A DNA stretch of 64,000 nucleotides from Bradyrhizobium valentinum (GCF_001440405.1 NZ_LLXX01000029.1:28753-92752), one strand, 5' to 3'. Numbered from the stretch's first letter, positions 39,092-48,193 are shown. Notes: generated by a model from the letters alone, not told the origin. Numbers and translations are program-made.

Positions 39092-40657
39092 ATGGCGCGC
39101 CTGCTCGCCGGCCTTGCCGCGCTGCTGACGGCGCTCTGCTTTGCGTCTGATGTGTGGGCCCATGCGACGCTCGTCTCCGCGGAGCCGGCCGACGGCAGCG
39201 TGCTGGCGCAGCCGCCGAAGATGGTGCAGTTGCACTTCAACGAGAGCGTGACGCCGGCCGTGATCGGCCTGATCGATGCCAGCGGCAAGGCGCGCGAAGT
39301 CGCCACGCGCGCCGTCGGCCAATCCGTTCTGATGGTCCTGCCTGACGACTTGCCGCAGGGCACCCAAATCGTCAGCTATCGCGTGGTCTCGCAGGACGGC
39401 CATCCCGTGGCGGGATCGCTGGTGTTCTCGATCGGCGCCGTCACCGGCGCGGCGACGCCATCAAGGGACGGTCTGGTCTCGTCCTTGATCTGGCTGGCGC
39501 GGATCGGCGTCTATCTTGGATTGTTCGTCGGCGTTGGCGGCGCGTTCTTTGCCGCCTGGATCGAGCAGGGGCCAAGCGGTGGGAAGGCGATCCTTGGTGC
39601 GCTTTATGTCGGCCTTATCAGCGCGATTGCCTCCTTGGGGCTGCAGGGCATCGATCTCCTCAACCTGCCGGTCAGCAACCTCCTGACCATAGCGCCCTGG
39701 AAGGCCGCGCTCTCCACCAGCCTCGGCCCGTCAGTTCTGATCGCAATCGCGGCGATGGTGATTGCGCGCCTTGGCTGGCAAGGCCCGTCGATCAGGAGCG
39801 CTTGGATACGCTCCGCGATCGCGATGGTCGGCGTGGGGCTTTCGCTCGCCGCAAGCGGTCATGCTGCCACGGCGTCGCCGCAATGGCTGACCCGGCCGTT
39901 GTTGTTCCTGCACGGGCTCAGTGTGACATTCTGGGTTGGTGCGCTCGCGCCGCTTGCCGCGATGGCATTGCAGCGGGACAGCGCGTTGCTGTGGGCACTG
40001 CGGACGTTCTCGTCGCTAGCGGTATGGGTGGTGGGTGTCGTGGTGCTGGCGGGCGTGGTGCTCGCTGTCATTCAGCTCGAGAGTTTTCGCGCGCTGATCG
40101 AGACCAAGTACGGCATCATCCTCTCAATCAAACTTGTACTGGTCGCAGGCCTTCTCGCGCTCGCAGCGCTGAACAGATATCGTCTGACGCCTGCCGTCAT
40201 GCGCAACTATGAGAACACTCGGCCCTTGCTGCAGTCGATCTTGGCTGAGTGCGTACTGGTCGTCGCCATTTTCGCCGTCGTCGCCGGTTGGCGTTTTACG
40301 CCGCCGCCACGCGCGCTCGCGGCTGCTGCCAAAGCGCCGCTCGCGGTCCATATCCACACTGATACGGCAATGTTCCAGGTACTGATCTCGCCCGGACGGG
40401 TCGGGGTGGACAATTTCGTCCTGCAATTGATGAACGGCGATGCCAGCCCGCTTAACGCAAAGGAGGCGACGTTAACGCTCAGCCTGCCGGAGCGCGGCAT
40501 CGAGCCGATCGAGCGCAACGCGACGCTCGGGCCCGACGGCTACTGGCATGTGACGAACGTGCCGCTGCCGCTTCGCGGCCGCTGGCATATGCGGATCGAG
40601 GCACTCGTCACCGACTTCCGGAAGGTGACGCTGGAAGACGATTTCGAGCTGCGCTGA
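39092..40657 (+). CDS. CopC-CopD fusion copper transport protein
   Basis: A 521-aa YcnJ-like fusion. The N-terminal domain after the signal peptide begins HATLVSAEPADGS and has the CopC ligand motif SQDGHPVAG, giving the mature-N-terminal His, Asp and His of the Cu(II) site. The remainder is a CopD-type permease with eight or more membrane helices, followed by a C-terminal periplasmic domain (VHIHTDTAMFQVLISPGRVGVDNF). The protein should move copper across the inner membrane. It is the last gene of the copper block, and its 3' end abuts the truncated terminase gene on the other strand. Confidence 0.93.
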   Translation: MARLLAGLAALLTALCFASDVWAHATLVSAEPADGSVLAQPPKMVQLHFNESVTPAVIGLIDASGKAREVATRAVGQSVLMVLPDDLPQGTQIVSYRVVSQDGHPVAGSLVFSIGAVTGAATPSRDGLVSSLIWLARIGVYLGLFVGVGGAFFAAWIEQGPSGGKAILGALYVGLISAIASLGLQGIDLLNLPVSNLLTIAPWKAALSTSLGPSVLIAIAAMVIARLGWQGPSIRSAWIRSAIAMVGVGLSLAASGHAATASPQWLTRPLLFLHGLSVTFWVGALAPLAAMALQRDSALLWALRTFSSLAVWVVGVVVLAGVVLAVIQLESFRALIETKYGIILSIKLVLVAGLLALAALNRYRLTPAVMRNYENTRPLLQSILAECVLVVAIFAVVAGWRFTPPPRALAAAAKAPLAVHIHTDTAMFQVLISPGRVGVDNFVLQLMNGDASPLNAKEATLTLSLPERGIEPIERNATLGPDGYWHVTNVPLPLRGRWHMRIEALVTDFRKVTLEDDFELR

Positions 40658-40734
40658 GTAGGGACCGTCTCGCCTTTCGAAATGTCGCCTTTGGGTCTCG
40701 GTTCTGTAAAAACGTCCTAGCGGAAGCATACCCT

Positions 40735-41042
40735 TGCACGACATCGACCAAATAGAACTGATCGCGCCCTTGCTTCTCTATCCAGCCATCCTTTGACAGT
40801 TGCCGGATGCGCTCCGGGCTCACCATGAGGAGCCGCGCGGCAAGGGCCGATGTGATCAGTTGGCCGCGCCCGGCGGCGCCCGTATCCGGCCCCGGGGGCG
40901 CGTTTTGGGCACTCGCCCGGCCCGATCCGCCAGCCGAATTCTCGCCCACCAGTGGCGCCCCTATGGGCGCCGTGGGTCCGCCTTTACGCCTTTGATCTTC
41001 CGGCATTATTTCCCTCGGGACGGGGCCAAAAGGATCTTCCAA
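40735..41042 (-). pseudogene. Terminase small subunit, 3'-truncated
   Basis: About 100 residues of a phage DNA-packaging small terminase. A Pro/Gly-rich start is followed by a Nu1-like winged helix, ITSALAARLLMVSPERIRQLSKDG, then WIEKQGRDQFYLVDVVQGY. In intact relatives conserved helical sequence continues after QGY; here the reading becomes unrelated Arg/Ser-rich sequence from about 40735 and finally overlaps the copD 3' end. The 3' part was therefore lost at the junction with the copper cargo. The open frame itself runs to 40608. Its presence indicates phage or satellite ancestry for the element. Confidence 0.65.
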
Positions 41043-41144
41043 CCACCGACCAGTGGCCTAGTTCTGGGCCATTCCCCGGGGCTTTGGCCCATTTCCGCGC
41101 CGGCGCCGCCGGGGAGGAAACAAAGAAAATGGAGCGTATGTGAA

Positions 41145-41507
41145 ATGACGAAGCTAACCCCGGCCGATCTGGCCCACTTCACGGGCACCGCCGAATGGTA
41201 TCGCCACGCTCTCAACCGGCGCATGCTCTACACCGACGGCGTGCAGTATCTGGCCGAGAAGGGCGGCGCGTATTGGCTGCTCGACAAGATCGCTTGCCTG
41301 CAACTCGAACCGAAGATTGGGGCCGAGGAATTTCAGGTCTGGCGCTTGCACGTCATGGATGACCGCACCGCGCGTCTCGTTTGCGACGACGGCAACGATA
41401 ACGGCACCGTCATTCATTCCGAGGACATCGACTTCACCGATTTCCCTCTCGATCAAATCACCATTTGGGTCGAGGGCAATGTCATCCTGCTGCCGACCGA
41501 GCGGTAG
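41145..41507 (+). CDS. DUF6876-family phage/island protein
   Basis: A 120-aa acidic protein: TPADLAHFTGTAEWYRHALNRRMLYTDGVQYLAEKGGAYWLLDKIACLQL at the start, later VWRLHVMDDRTARLVCDDGN and a C-terminal VILLPTER. This composition matches the DUF6876 family found in phages and integrative elements; function unknown. A GGAG ribosome-binding site lies about 10 bases upstream of ATG 41145. It is divergent from the truncated terminase gene and followed 25 bp later by another small gene. Confidence 0.7.
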   Translation: MTKLTPADLAHFTGTAEWYRHALNRRMLYTDGVQYLAEKGGAYWLLDKIACLQLEPKIGAEEFQVWRLHVMDDRTARLVCDDGNDNGTVIHSEDIDFTDFPLDQITIWVEGNVILLPTER

Positions 41508-41532
41508 CCGCGCTTTCGCTGGGGATCGGCCG

Positions 41533-41799
41533 ATGACGCAATTTTCCGACATCGATATGCGCGCGATCGAGGCAATCCGCCGCGCCGCTTATTTCACCGC
41601 GACGCTCGCGTTTGGACGCGGCCGATATCGCGTCGAGGAACGGCCCACCGTTCTCGCCGCCATGGATGCCGCCCGCGAGATCGAGCAAGACCCGGCGGCG
41701 CATACGCGCCGCGCGCTTGTGTACGCCATCGCGCCCGACGGTCACGCCACGCTGCTGACCAGCGCACTCATCGCAAAACTGCTTTCCCTCGAATCGTAA
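41533..41799 (+). CDS. Small hypothetical element protein (88 aa)
   Basis: An 88-aa frame starting MTQFSDIDMRAIEAIRRAAYF, rich in Ala/Arg, with no recognised motif. Its short distance from the DUF6876 gene and similar codon use suggest a two-gene unit. A small core gene of the element; function unknown. Confidence 0.5.
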   Translation: MTQFSDIDMRAIEAIRRAAYFTATLAFGRGRYRVEERPTVLAAMDAAREIEQDPAAHTRRALVYAIAPDGHATLLTSALIAKLLSLES

Positions 41800-41981
41800 G
41801 GATGTCCGCTTTACACCTACAAACGTGACGTTTTCTAACGAACGCGATGGACAAGTTGCTGACTCTGGCGCCTTCGCCTCGAAGGTCAGCGACCAGTAGC
41901 CGATAAAGCGGGACGTGCGAAACTCCTGAACTGGAGTATCAATCTATCCCCCAGACCCTCGGTTGCGATACGTGCACGTCG

Positions 41982-42392
41982 TCAGTGAGAGAGGGCGTCG
42001 ATGATGCGGCAGTCGGCGATGCGCCCTCCGCCCTCGCAACAATTGTTCAGGCGATGGAGTTCCGCCGCAAGCCGCTTGAGGTCCGCGATCTTCTTCTCGA
42101 CTTCTTCGAGATGCGCAGCAGCGAGCCGATCTACGTCCGTGCAATCCTGCTCCTTCCGGGCGGACAGCCTCAACAAGTCGCGAATTTGGTCAAGCGTGAA
42201 CCCGAGATCGCGGCACCTACGGATGAAGCGCAACCGAAACACCTGCTCGCGATCGTAGGTGCGATAGTTACCGGGGGTCCGTCGCGGCGAGGGCAATAGG
42301 CCGATCCGCTCATAGTAGCGGATCGTCACCACTTGGGTCGAAGCGGCTTTTGCCAACTCGCCAATGCTCACTGGCCCATCAATCGTCGTCAT
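41982..42392 (-). CDS. MerR-family heavy-metal-responsive regulator (CadR/ZntR/PbrR type)
   Basis: A 136-aa activator with the N-terminal MerR helix-turn-helix (VSIGELAKAASTQVVTIRYYERIGLLP), the RTPGNYRTYDREQVFRLRFIRRCRDLGFTLDQI segment and a dimerisation helix. Likely metal ligands are Cys in KEQDCTDVD at the start of that helix and the C-terminal NNCCEGGGRIADC cluster, typical of Cd/Zn/Pb sensors rather than CueR. It is divergent from the efflux operon, with a MerR-type operator between them. Which metal it senses cannot be read with certainty. Confidence 0.9.
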   Translation of the reverse strand: MTTIDGPVSIGELAKAASTQVVTIRYYERIGLLPSPRRTPGNYRTYDREQVFRLRFIRRCRDLGFTLDQIRDLLRLSARKEQDCTDVDRLAAAHLEEVEKKIADLKRLAAELHRLNNCCEGGGRIADCRIIDALSH

Positions 42393-42395
42393 GGC

Positions 42396-42427
42396 TTGAC
42401 CCTATAGCGGCTATAGGGTGCAGCATA
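42396..42427 (+). promoter_or_regulatory. MerR-type operator-promoter of the metal-efflux operon
   Basis: A -35 TTGACC (42396-42401) and a candidate -10 AGCATA (42422-42427) separated by an overlong 20-bp spacer. The spacer contains a dyad with arms ACCCTATAG and CTATAGGGT around a central CGG (42399-42419). This is the classic MerR-family arrangement in which the metal-bound regulator untwists the promoter. It lies between the divergent merR-like gene and the CDF gene. Confidence 0.88.
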
Positions 42428-42455
42428 ACAGTGTTGTCACCGCTCGGGAAACAAG

Positions 42456-43139
42456 ATGATGAGCGCGCACTGTTGCCACCACCCTGAAAAAGTTGTGCAA
42501 AATCAATTGGATATGAAGTATCGGCGGGTGCTCTGGATTGCCCTCGCCATCAATGCCGGCATGTTCCTGTTCGAGGTCGTAGCCGGCCTCGCAGCCGGAT
42601 CGGTGTCCTTGCAAGCCGATGCACTCGATTTTCTGGGTGACACCGCGAACTATGGGATCAGCCTGTTCGTCATAGGCCTCGCGCTTCGCTACCGGGCGCT
42701 GGCGGCCCTGGCCAAGGGTGCGACTATGGGTGCGTTCGGCCTTTGGGTCGTTGGAGCGACGATCTGGCACGCCATGAGCGGAGCCGTGCCTCATGCCATC
42801 ACGATGGGGGCGGTCGGCATTGCGGCGCTTGCATCCAATGCCGCGGTTTTCGCGCTGCTGTGGGCCTATCGGTCGGGCGACAGCAACATGCGCTCGGTCT
42901 GGATCTGTTCGCGTAACGACGTGCTCGGCAACCTCGCGGTGATGCTCGCGGCGCTGGGCGTATTTGGGACCGGCACGGGCTGGCCGGACGTGATCGTGGC
43001 GGCGATTATGGCAACGCTCGCCATACAGGGGGCGTGTGCCGTGATCCGGCACGCGCGCTCCGAGTTTGGTCAAACCGACCTCAACATGCGCGCGGGCGTC
43101 GGTGCAGCAAAGCCAGAGCCGCGCGGCGGGTTTGGGTAA
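42456..43139 (+). CDS. Cation-diffusion-facilitator-type transporter without C-terminal domain
   Basis: A 227-aa inner-membrane protein with about six helices. The metal-site pattern of CDF exporters is visible: QADALDFLGDTANYGISL in helix 2 and WICSRNDVLGNLAVMLAAL in helix 5. The N-terminus MMSAHCCHHPEK is Cys/His rich. The usual cytoplasmic C-terminal domain is missing; the protein ends soon after helix 6, as in the short CDF forms found with czc genes. It likely exports Zn, Cd or Co to the periplasm, where CzcBA could take over. Confidence 0.88.
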   Translation: MMSAHCCHHPEKVVQNQLDMKYRRVLWIALAINAGMFLFEVVAGLAAGSVSLQADALDFLGDTANYGISLFVIGLALRYRALAALAKGATMGAFGLWVVGATIWHAMSGAVPHAITMGAVGIAALASNAAVFALLWAYRSGDSNMRSVWICSRNDVLGNLAVMLAALGVFGTGTGWPDVIVAAIMATLAIQGACAVIRHARSEFGQTDLNMRAGVGAAKPEPRGGFG

Positions 43140-43162
43140 CCAGATATATCAAGGAGCAGGAC

Positions 43163-43549
43163 ATGTTAGCCCGATGGGCACTCGCACTCGGAATACTTCT
43201 GGCGCCGACGATTGCGGCCGCACAGGGTCATGGCCATTCGCATCGCGGGGGCCAGGAGGTCCGGATCGGGACCTATGAAGTGGAGTTGACGGTCGCCGGG
43301 TCCGAAATGACGTTGCATGTCAACGACACGACCGATCAGAAAGTCAATGCCGAAGGATTTAGTGCAACCGCGGTCGTGCTCGCCAAAGGCAACCAGCAAA
43401 AGACCGTGGAGCTGGCGCACGCGGGCGACAACAAACTCGTCGGAAAGATCGATTTCGCAACCGATGCGAGGTTTCGTGCAACGGTGACGCTGCGGAATCC
43501 GAAAGGCGAAGTCGGCAAGGGCCGCTATAACCTCGACGTGATGCGTTGA
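43163..43549 (+). CDS. Small periplasmic His-rich protein of the efflux operon
   Basis: A 128-aa protein with a signal peptide (LARWALALGILLAPTIAAAQ) followed by GHGHSHRGG, a probable metal-binding run, and a beta-rich domain of about 95 residues (VRIGTYEVELTVAGSEMTLHVNDTTDQKV). AAGGAG at 43151-43156 supports ATG 43163. I do not recognise a named family; the position between CDF and CzcB suggests a periplasmic metal carrier, comparable in role but not in sequence to CusF. Confidence 0.7.
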   Translation: MLARWALALGILLAPTIAAAQGHGHSHRGGQEVRIGTYEVELTVAGSEMTLHVNDTTDQKVNAEGFSATAVVLAKGNQQKTVELAHAGDNKLVGKIDFATDARFRATVTLRNPKGEVGKGRYNLDVMR

Positions 43550-43610
43550 GCGCGGCGCGCGACGTCGAATCCGACTTCGAGGAACGTGAGAGGTCCGGAG
43601 ATCGCAAGCG

Positions 43611-44846
43611 ATGACTTCTGTAAGGCTGGCGGGCGTGATCGTCGGCGTGGCCATCCTGGCGGGCGGCGCTGCGTTCTGGTTTTCGCCAGAGGCCCGGACG
43701 ACGCTCGCCTCGCTGGTGCCGAAGGGGAGCCCGTCCACAAAGGCTGCCGAACGTCACGGCCATGACCATCGGCCTGCAGGCGCCATCAAGCTTGCTGCCG
43801 ACCAGATCGCGAAAGCCAGGATCGAACTTGCAGCTGTGGGCAGTTGCACGATCACGCAGCGGGTCACTGCCCCCGGCACCGTAACGCCAAATGCCGATCG
43901 CGTTGGTCGGGTCGCCGCCAAGGTCGTGGGAACGGTCGCGGAACTTCGCAAGCGCCTCGGCGATTCCGTTGTCAAGGGCGAGGTCGTCGCCGTGCTGGAA
44001 AGCCGCGAGGTCGCCGACGCCAAAAGCGAATACCTTGCCGCTCGGCTTTCCAATGAATTGCAGCAGGATCTCACCGCGCGCGACAAATCGCTGTGGGAAG
44101 GACGCGCCGTTCCGGAACAGCAGTATCTAAAATCGCGCACCGCCGCAGCGCAGTCCGAGATGCGACTCAATATCGCTCGTCAGAAACTGCTCGCCTTGGG
44201 CGTGGAAGCGGACGACATCGCCGGCCTGCCGAAATCTCCTGAAGGGCTGTTGCGTAACCAGAACGTTCGCGCGCCCATTGACGGGCAGATCGTCGAGCGC
44301 CGCGTTGATCTCGGAGCACCTGTCGGCCGCGAAGGGCAGGAAAGCGAGATTTACGTCATCGCCGACCTGTCCTCGCTCTGGGTGGAGCTGTCCGTGCCGA
44401 CTTCCGAGCTGGCAAATATCGCAGTAGGGCAACCTGTCGCTGTTATGGCCCGTCAAGCCGGGCTACGAGCCGTCGCTAAAGTCATCTTCGTTGGTCCCCT
44501 CCTCCAGGCCGATACGCGCAATGCACGGGTGATCGCTGCAATGGACAACGCCTCGATGGCATGGCGGCCGGGCGTGTTCGTGACGGCGCAGATCTCCATT
44601 GCGGAGCAGCCTGGCGAGCTTTGCGTGCCGCGCGCGGCGCTTCAAACGATCGAAGGCGAGCAAAACCTGTTTGTCCGCACGGATGAGGGATTCGAGAAGC
44701 GGGAGGTCGTGATCGGCCGGAGCGACGACACCAATGTCGAGATTGTATTCGGCCTCGATCCGGGCGAGGTCATCGCCACGACACGGACCTTCGTGCTCAA
44801 GGCCGAGTTGGGCAAAGGCGAAGCAGGTCACGGCCATGATCACTAA
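43611..44846 (+). CDS. czcB: CzcB/CusB-like periplasmic adaptor of an RND metal efflux pump
   Basis: A 411-aa membrane-fusion protein. The N-terminal membrane anchor/signal (LAGVIVGVAILAGGAAFWF) is followed by a His-rich RHGHDHRPAG, a lipoyl-type half motif (VRAPIDGQIVERRVDLGAPV), the hairpin coiled coil and the beta-barrel; the C-terminus ends GHGHDH. His clusters at both ends fit divalent-metal binding. It is followed 38 bp later by czcA. The symbol reflects family membership; the exact substrate is not proven. Confidence 0.9.
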   Translation: MTSVRLAGVIVGVAILAGGAAFWFSPEARTTLASLVPKGSPSTKAAERHGHDHRPAGAIKLAADQIAKARIELAAVGSCTITQRVTAPGTVTPNADRVGRVAAKVVGTVAELRKRLGDSVVKGEVVAVLESREVADAKSEYLAARLSNELQQDLTARDKSLWEGRAVPEQQYLKSRTAAAQSEMRLNIARQKLLALGVEADDIAGLPKSPEGLLRNQNVRAPIDGQIVERRVDLGAPVGREGQESEIYVIADLSSLWVELSVPTSELANIAVGQPVAVMARQAGLRAVAKVIFVGPLLQADTRNARVIAAMDNASMAWRPGVFVTAQISIAEQPGELCVPRAALQTIEGEQNLFVRTDEGFEKREVVIGRSDDTNVEIVFGLDPGEVIATTRTFVLKAELGKGEAGHGHDH

Positions 44847-44884
44847 GGTCCCGGCCCAAGGCGCACGGCGGAGGCGATCCGCCG

Positions 44885-47800
44885 ATGATTGAGCGTGTCC
44901 TCACGTTTTCGGTCCAGTATCGATGGCTTGTCGTCATGCTAACGGCTATGGCTGCCGCATTGGGCATCTGGTCGCTGGCCAAACTCCCCATCGACGCTGT
45001 TCCCGACATCACCAACAATCAGGTTCAGATCAATACCGTCGCGACGGCGCTGTCGCCATCAGAGATCGAGAAACAGGTCACGTTTCCGGTTGAATCCTCA
45101 CTCGCCGGAATTCCGGGACTTGAATACACGCGATCGATGTCGCGCAATGGCTTTTCCCAAGTCACCGCCGTGTTCAGCGATCGGACGGACATCTACTTCG
45201 CGCGCCAGCAGGTCGGCGAGCGTTTGACCGAGGTGCGGAGGACATTGCCGCCTGGCATCGAGCCGCACATGGGCCCGATCACGACCGGATTGGGCGAAAT
45301 CTATTGGTGGCTTGTTCACTACTTGCCGGCCGGCGAAAAGATTCCCGTCCGCGACGGACAGCCGGGCTGGCAGACGGACGGTACCTATCTGACGCCTGAA
45401 GGCCAACGGCTTCGCAACGACTTCGAGCGGGCCGCCTACCTGCGCACGGTCCAGGATTGGATCATCCGTCCACAGTTGCGTCACGTAAGCGGCGTCGCGG
45501 GCGTCGATGCGATCGGCGGATACGTCAAGCAGTATCATGTGCAGCCGGACCCGACACGGCTCAACGCATTGGGCATCTCGTTCGGCGAGCTCGCCGAAGC
45601 CATCGAGCGCAACAACACCAGTCGCGGAGCGGGATATCTGGACCGGTTCGGTGAAGGCTACGTCGTCCGTACGGGCGGTCGCATCGAGAGCATGCAGGAG
45701 CTTGGCGAGATCGTCGTGGTCACGCGCGACGGCGTACCGGTACGCGTAAAGGATGTTGCTAACGTTGCAATCGGCGGTGAGCTTCGCAGCGGCACCGCCA
45801 GCCAGGACGGCCAGGAAGTCGTGGCCGGCACGGCCTTGATGCGGATCGGCGCGAACTCACGCGCCGTCTCCGCGGCGGTCGACGCCAAGATGCGGGATGT
45901 CAATCGTACCCTGCCGCCGGGCATCGAAGCCAAGACCGTGCTCGACCGAACGGGGCTGGTCGATGCGACGATCCGGACGGTTGCGACCAATCTTGCGGAG
46001 GGGGCGCTGCTGGTTATCCTCGTCCTCTTTCTCCTGCTGGGAAATTTCCGCGCGGCACTGATCACCGCGCTTGTCATCCCGCTTGCCATGCTGCTGACGG
46101 CAACCGGCATGCTCCAGGGACGCATCAGCGCCAATCTGATGAGTCTCGGTGCGCTGGACTTCGGCCTGATCGTGGACGGTGCGGTGGTGATCGGCGAGAA
46201 CTGCCTTCGGCGGATCGCTGAACGTCAGCATGGTCTGAATCGTCCGCTGGAGCTCAATGAACGGCTCGCAACCGTAGTTTCGGCCTCAAAGGAGATGATC
46301 CAGCCCACTGTCTACGGTCAGGCAATCATCATCCTGGTCTATGTCCCGCTGCTCACCTTCAGCGGTGTCGAAGGCAAGATGTTCGAGCCGATGGCGCTCA
46401 CGGTGATTCTGGCCCTTGTCTCGGCGTTCATCCTTTCGCTTACCACGGTGCCTGCGCTCATCGCGATCCTAATCACCGGCCGCGTCAGGGAGGTGGAGAA
46501 CGGTATCGTGCGCGCCTTGAAGCGCTGCTACGCTCCGGCGCTCGCCTGGGCCATCCGCTCGCCGATACCGGCGATCTCAATATCTATAGTGCTATTCACC
46601 GCCTCCTTGCTGTTGTTCGCGCGGCTCGGACAGGAATTCATCCCGACCCTCGACGAAAAGGACATCCTGCTCCATGCGATTCGCATTCCCAGCACGTCGC
46701 TGGACCAATCTCAGGCGATGCAGTTCGACGTCGAGAAGACGGTGAGCGCATTGCCGGAAGTGGCTTATGTCTTCTCGAAGACCGGCACCGGCGAGAGCGC
46801 CTTGGACCCGATGCCGCCAAACATTTCGGACACCTACGTCATGCTGAAGCCGCGCGACCGGTGGCCCGATCCCACCATGCCGAAGGGCCGCCTCATCGAA
46901 CGGATTGAAGAGACCGTCCGCGGTCTTCCCGGAAACAGCTACGAGTTCACGCAGCCCATCCAAATGCGTTTCAACGAACTGCTTGCGGGCGTGCGCGGCG
47001 ACGTCGCCATCAAGGTCTTTGGCGATGAATTCGAGCCGATGCTGCGATCCGCGAACCAGATCGCAGCCATCCTGCGGCTGCTGGAGGGCGCGGCCGATGT
47101 GCGCGTCGAACAGGCGACCGGGCTTCCCTTCCTCGAGATCGCGGTCGACAAGGCTGAGATCGCACGGCGGGGGTTGAGCCTGTCGGCTGTCCAGGACCTG
47201 ATCGGGGCCGCTGTCGGCGGCCGTGAGGCAGGTGTGATCTTCGAAGGCGATCGGCGCTTCGAGATTGCAGTGAGGCTTGCCGATCCGCTGCGCACCAACA
47301 TCGAGGCCTTGAAAAACATTCCAGTGCCGCTGCCGCAGCCGAACGGGCGGCCGGGCTTCGCAACGATCCCGCTCAAGGAGGTTGCGGTGTTCACAATGGG
47401 CGAAGGCCCCAATCAGATCACGCGCGAGAATGGCAAGCGGAGAGTGGTGGTAACGGCGAACGTGAGGGGGCGCGATATCGCCTCGCTGGTCGCCGAGGCG
47501 CAGGACAAGATTGCTGAGCAGGTGCAGATCCCGCCCGGATATTGGATCTCCTGGGGCGGCCAATTCGAGAACCTTGCAGCGGCGCGCCAGCGGCTCATGA
47601 TTGTCGTGCCCGTCTGCTTCCTCCTGATCTTCCTGCTCTTGTACACGGCGCTGGGTTCGTCGCGTGACGCCCTCCTGGTCTTCAGCGCGGTGCCGCTGGC
47701 GCTGACTGGCGGCATCGCTGCGCTCTGGCTGCGCGACATGCCGTTCTCGGTTTCGGCGGCCGTCGGCTTCATTGCGCTTTCGGGTGTCGCTGTGCTCAAT

Positions 47801-48130
47801 GGATTGGTGATGTTGACCTATGTCAGACAGTTGATTGCCTTCGGGCGCTCGCCGCTTGAGGCGATCCACGAGGGCGCGATGACCCGCTTCCGTCCAGTCG
47901 CCATAACCGCGCTTGTCGCCTCGCTCGGTTTTGTGCCGATGGCACTTGCCACAGGCACGGGTGCCGAAGTGCAAAAGCCACTGGCAACTGTGGTTATCGG
48001 CGGATTGTTCTCGGCAACGCTGCTCACGCTCTTGGTCCTGCCCGCTCTATACGTGATCTGTCAGAGGGGCTATGCCTCTTCCAAGACGGATTCCTCGAAG
48101 AGCAGGTCAGTCACGTTATCGGCAGAGTAG
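44885..48130 (+). CDS. czcA: CzcA-family heavy-metal RND efflux pump
   Basis: A 1081-aa inner-membrane trimeric antiporter. It starts MIERVLTFSVQYRWLVVMLTAMAAALG and includes the porter-domain segment VVTRDGVPVRVKDVANV. The proton/metal motif in helix 4, LDFGLIVDGAVVIGEN, has the D-x6-D-x6-E spacing of HME pumps for divalent Zn/Co/Cd/Ni; the Cu/Ag pumps of the CusA class have a different motif. The C-terminal helices are complete. No outer-membrane factor gene (czcC) is present in the cluster, so it would rely on a host TolC/CzcC protein. Confidence 0.93.
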   Translation: MIERVLTFSVQYRWLVVMLTAMAAALGIWSLAKLPIDAVPDITNNQVQINTVATALSPSEIEKQVTFPVESSLAGIPGLEYTRSMSRNGFSQVTAVFSDRTDIYFARQQVGERLTEVRRTLPPGIEPHMGPITTGLGEIYWWLVHYLPAGEKIPVRDGQPGWQTDGTYLTPEGQRLRNDFERAAYLRTVQDWIIRPQLRHVSGVAGVDAIGGYVKQYHVQPDPTRLNALGISFGELAEAIERNNTSRGAGYLDRFGEGYVVRTGGRIESMQELGEIVVVTRDGVPVRVKDVANVAIGGELRSGTASQDGQEVVAGTALMRIGANSRAVSAAVDAKMRDVNRTLPPGIEAKTVLDRTGLVDATIRTVATNLAEGALLVILVLFLLLGNFRAALITALVIPLAMLLTATGMLQGRISANLMSLGALDFGLIVDGAVVIGENCLRRIAERQHGLNRPLELNERLATVVSASKEMIQPTVYGQAIIILVYVPLLTFSGVEGKMFEPMALTVILALVSAFILSLTTVPALIAILITGRVREVENGIVRALKRCYAPALAWAIRSPIPAISISIVLFTASLLLFARLGQEFIPTLDEKDILLHAIRIPSTSLDQSQAMQFDVEKTVSALPEVAYVFSKTGTGESALDPMPPNISDTYVMLKPRDRWPDPTMPKGRLIERIEETVRGLPGNSYEFTQPIQMRFNELLAGVRGDVAIKVFGDEFEPMLRSANQIAAILRLLEGAADVRVEQATGLPFLEIAVDKAEIARRGLSLSAVQDLIGAAVGGREAGVIFEGDRRFEIAVRLADPLRTNIEALKNIPVPLPQPNGRPGFATIPLKEVAVFTMGEGPNQITRENGKRRVVVTANVRGRDIASLVAEAQDKIAEQVQIPPGYWISWGGQFENLAAARQRLMIVVPVCFLLIFLLLYTALGSSRDALLVFSAVPLALTGGIAALWLRDMPFSVSAAVGFIALSGVAVLNGLVMLTYVRQLIAFGRSPLEAIHEGAMTRFRPVAITALVASLGFVPMALATGTGAEVQKPLATVVIGGLFSATLLTLLVLPALYVICQRGYASSKTDSSKSRSVTLSAE

Positions 48131-48193
48131 TGCCCGATCCAGACCCAGGCTTACGAGTACTTGACTTCTGCTTCTCTTCCAAAACCTATCGGC

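Noticed and set aside
46592..47974. A 460-codon open frame opposite czcA
   Set aside because: His/Arg/Asp-rich shadow product; CzcA is full length and conserved on the plus strand.
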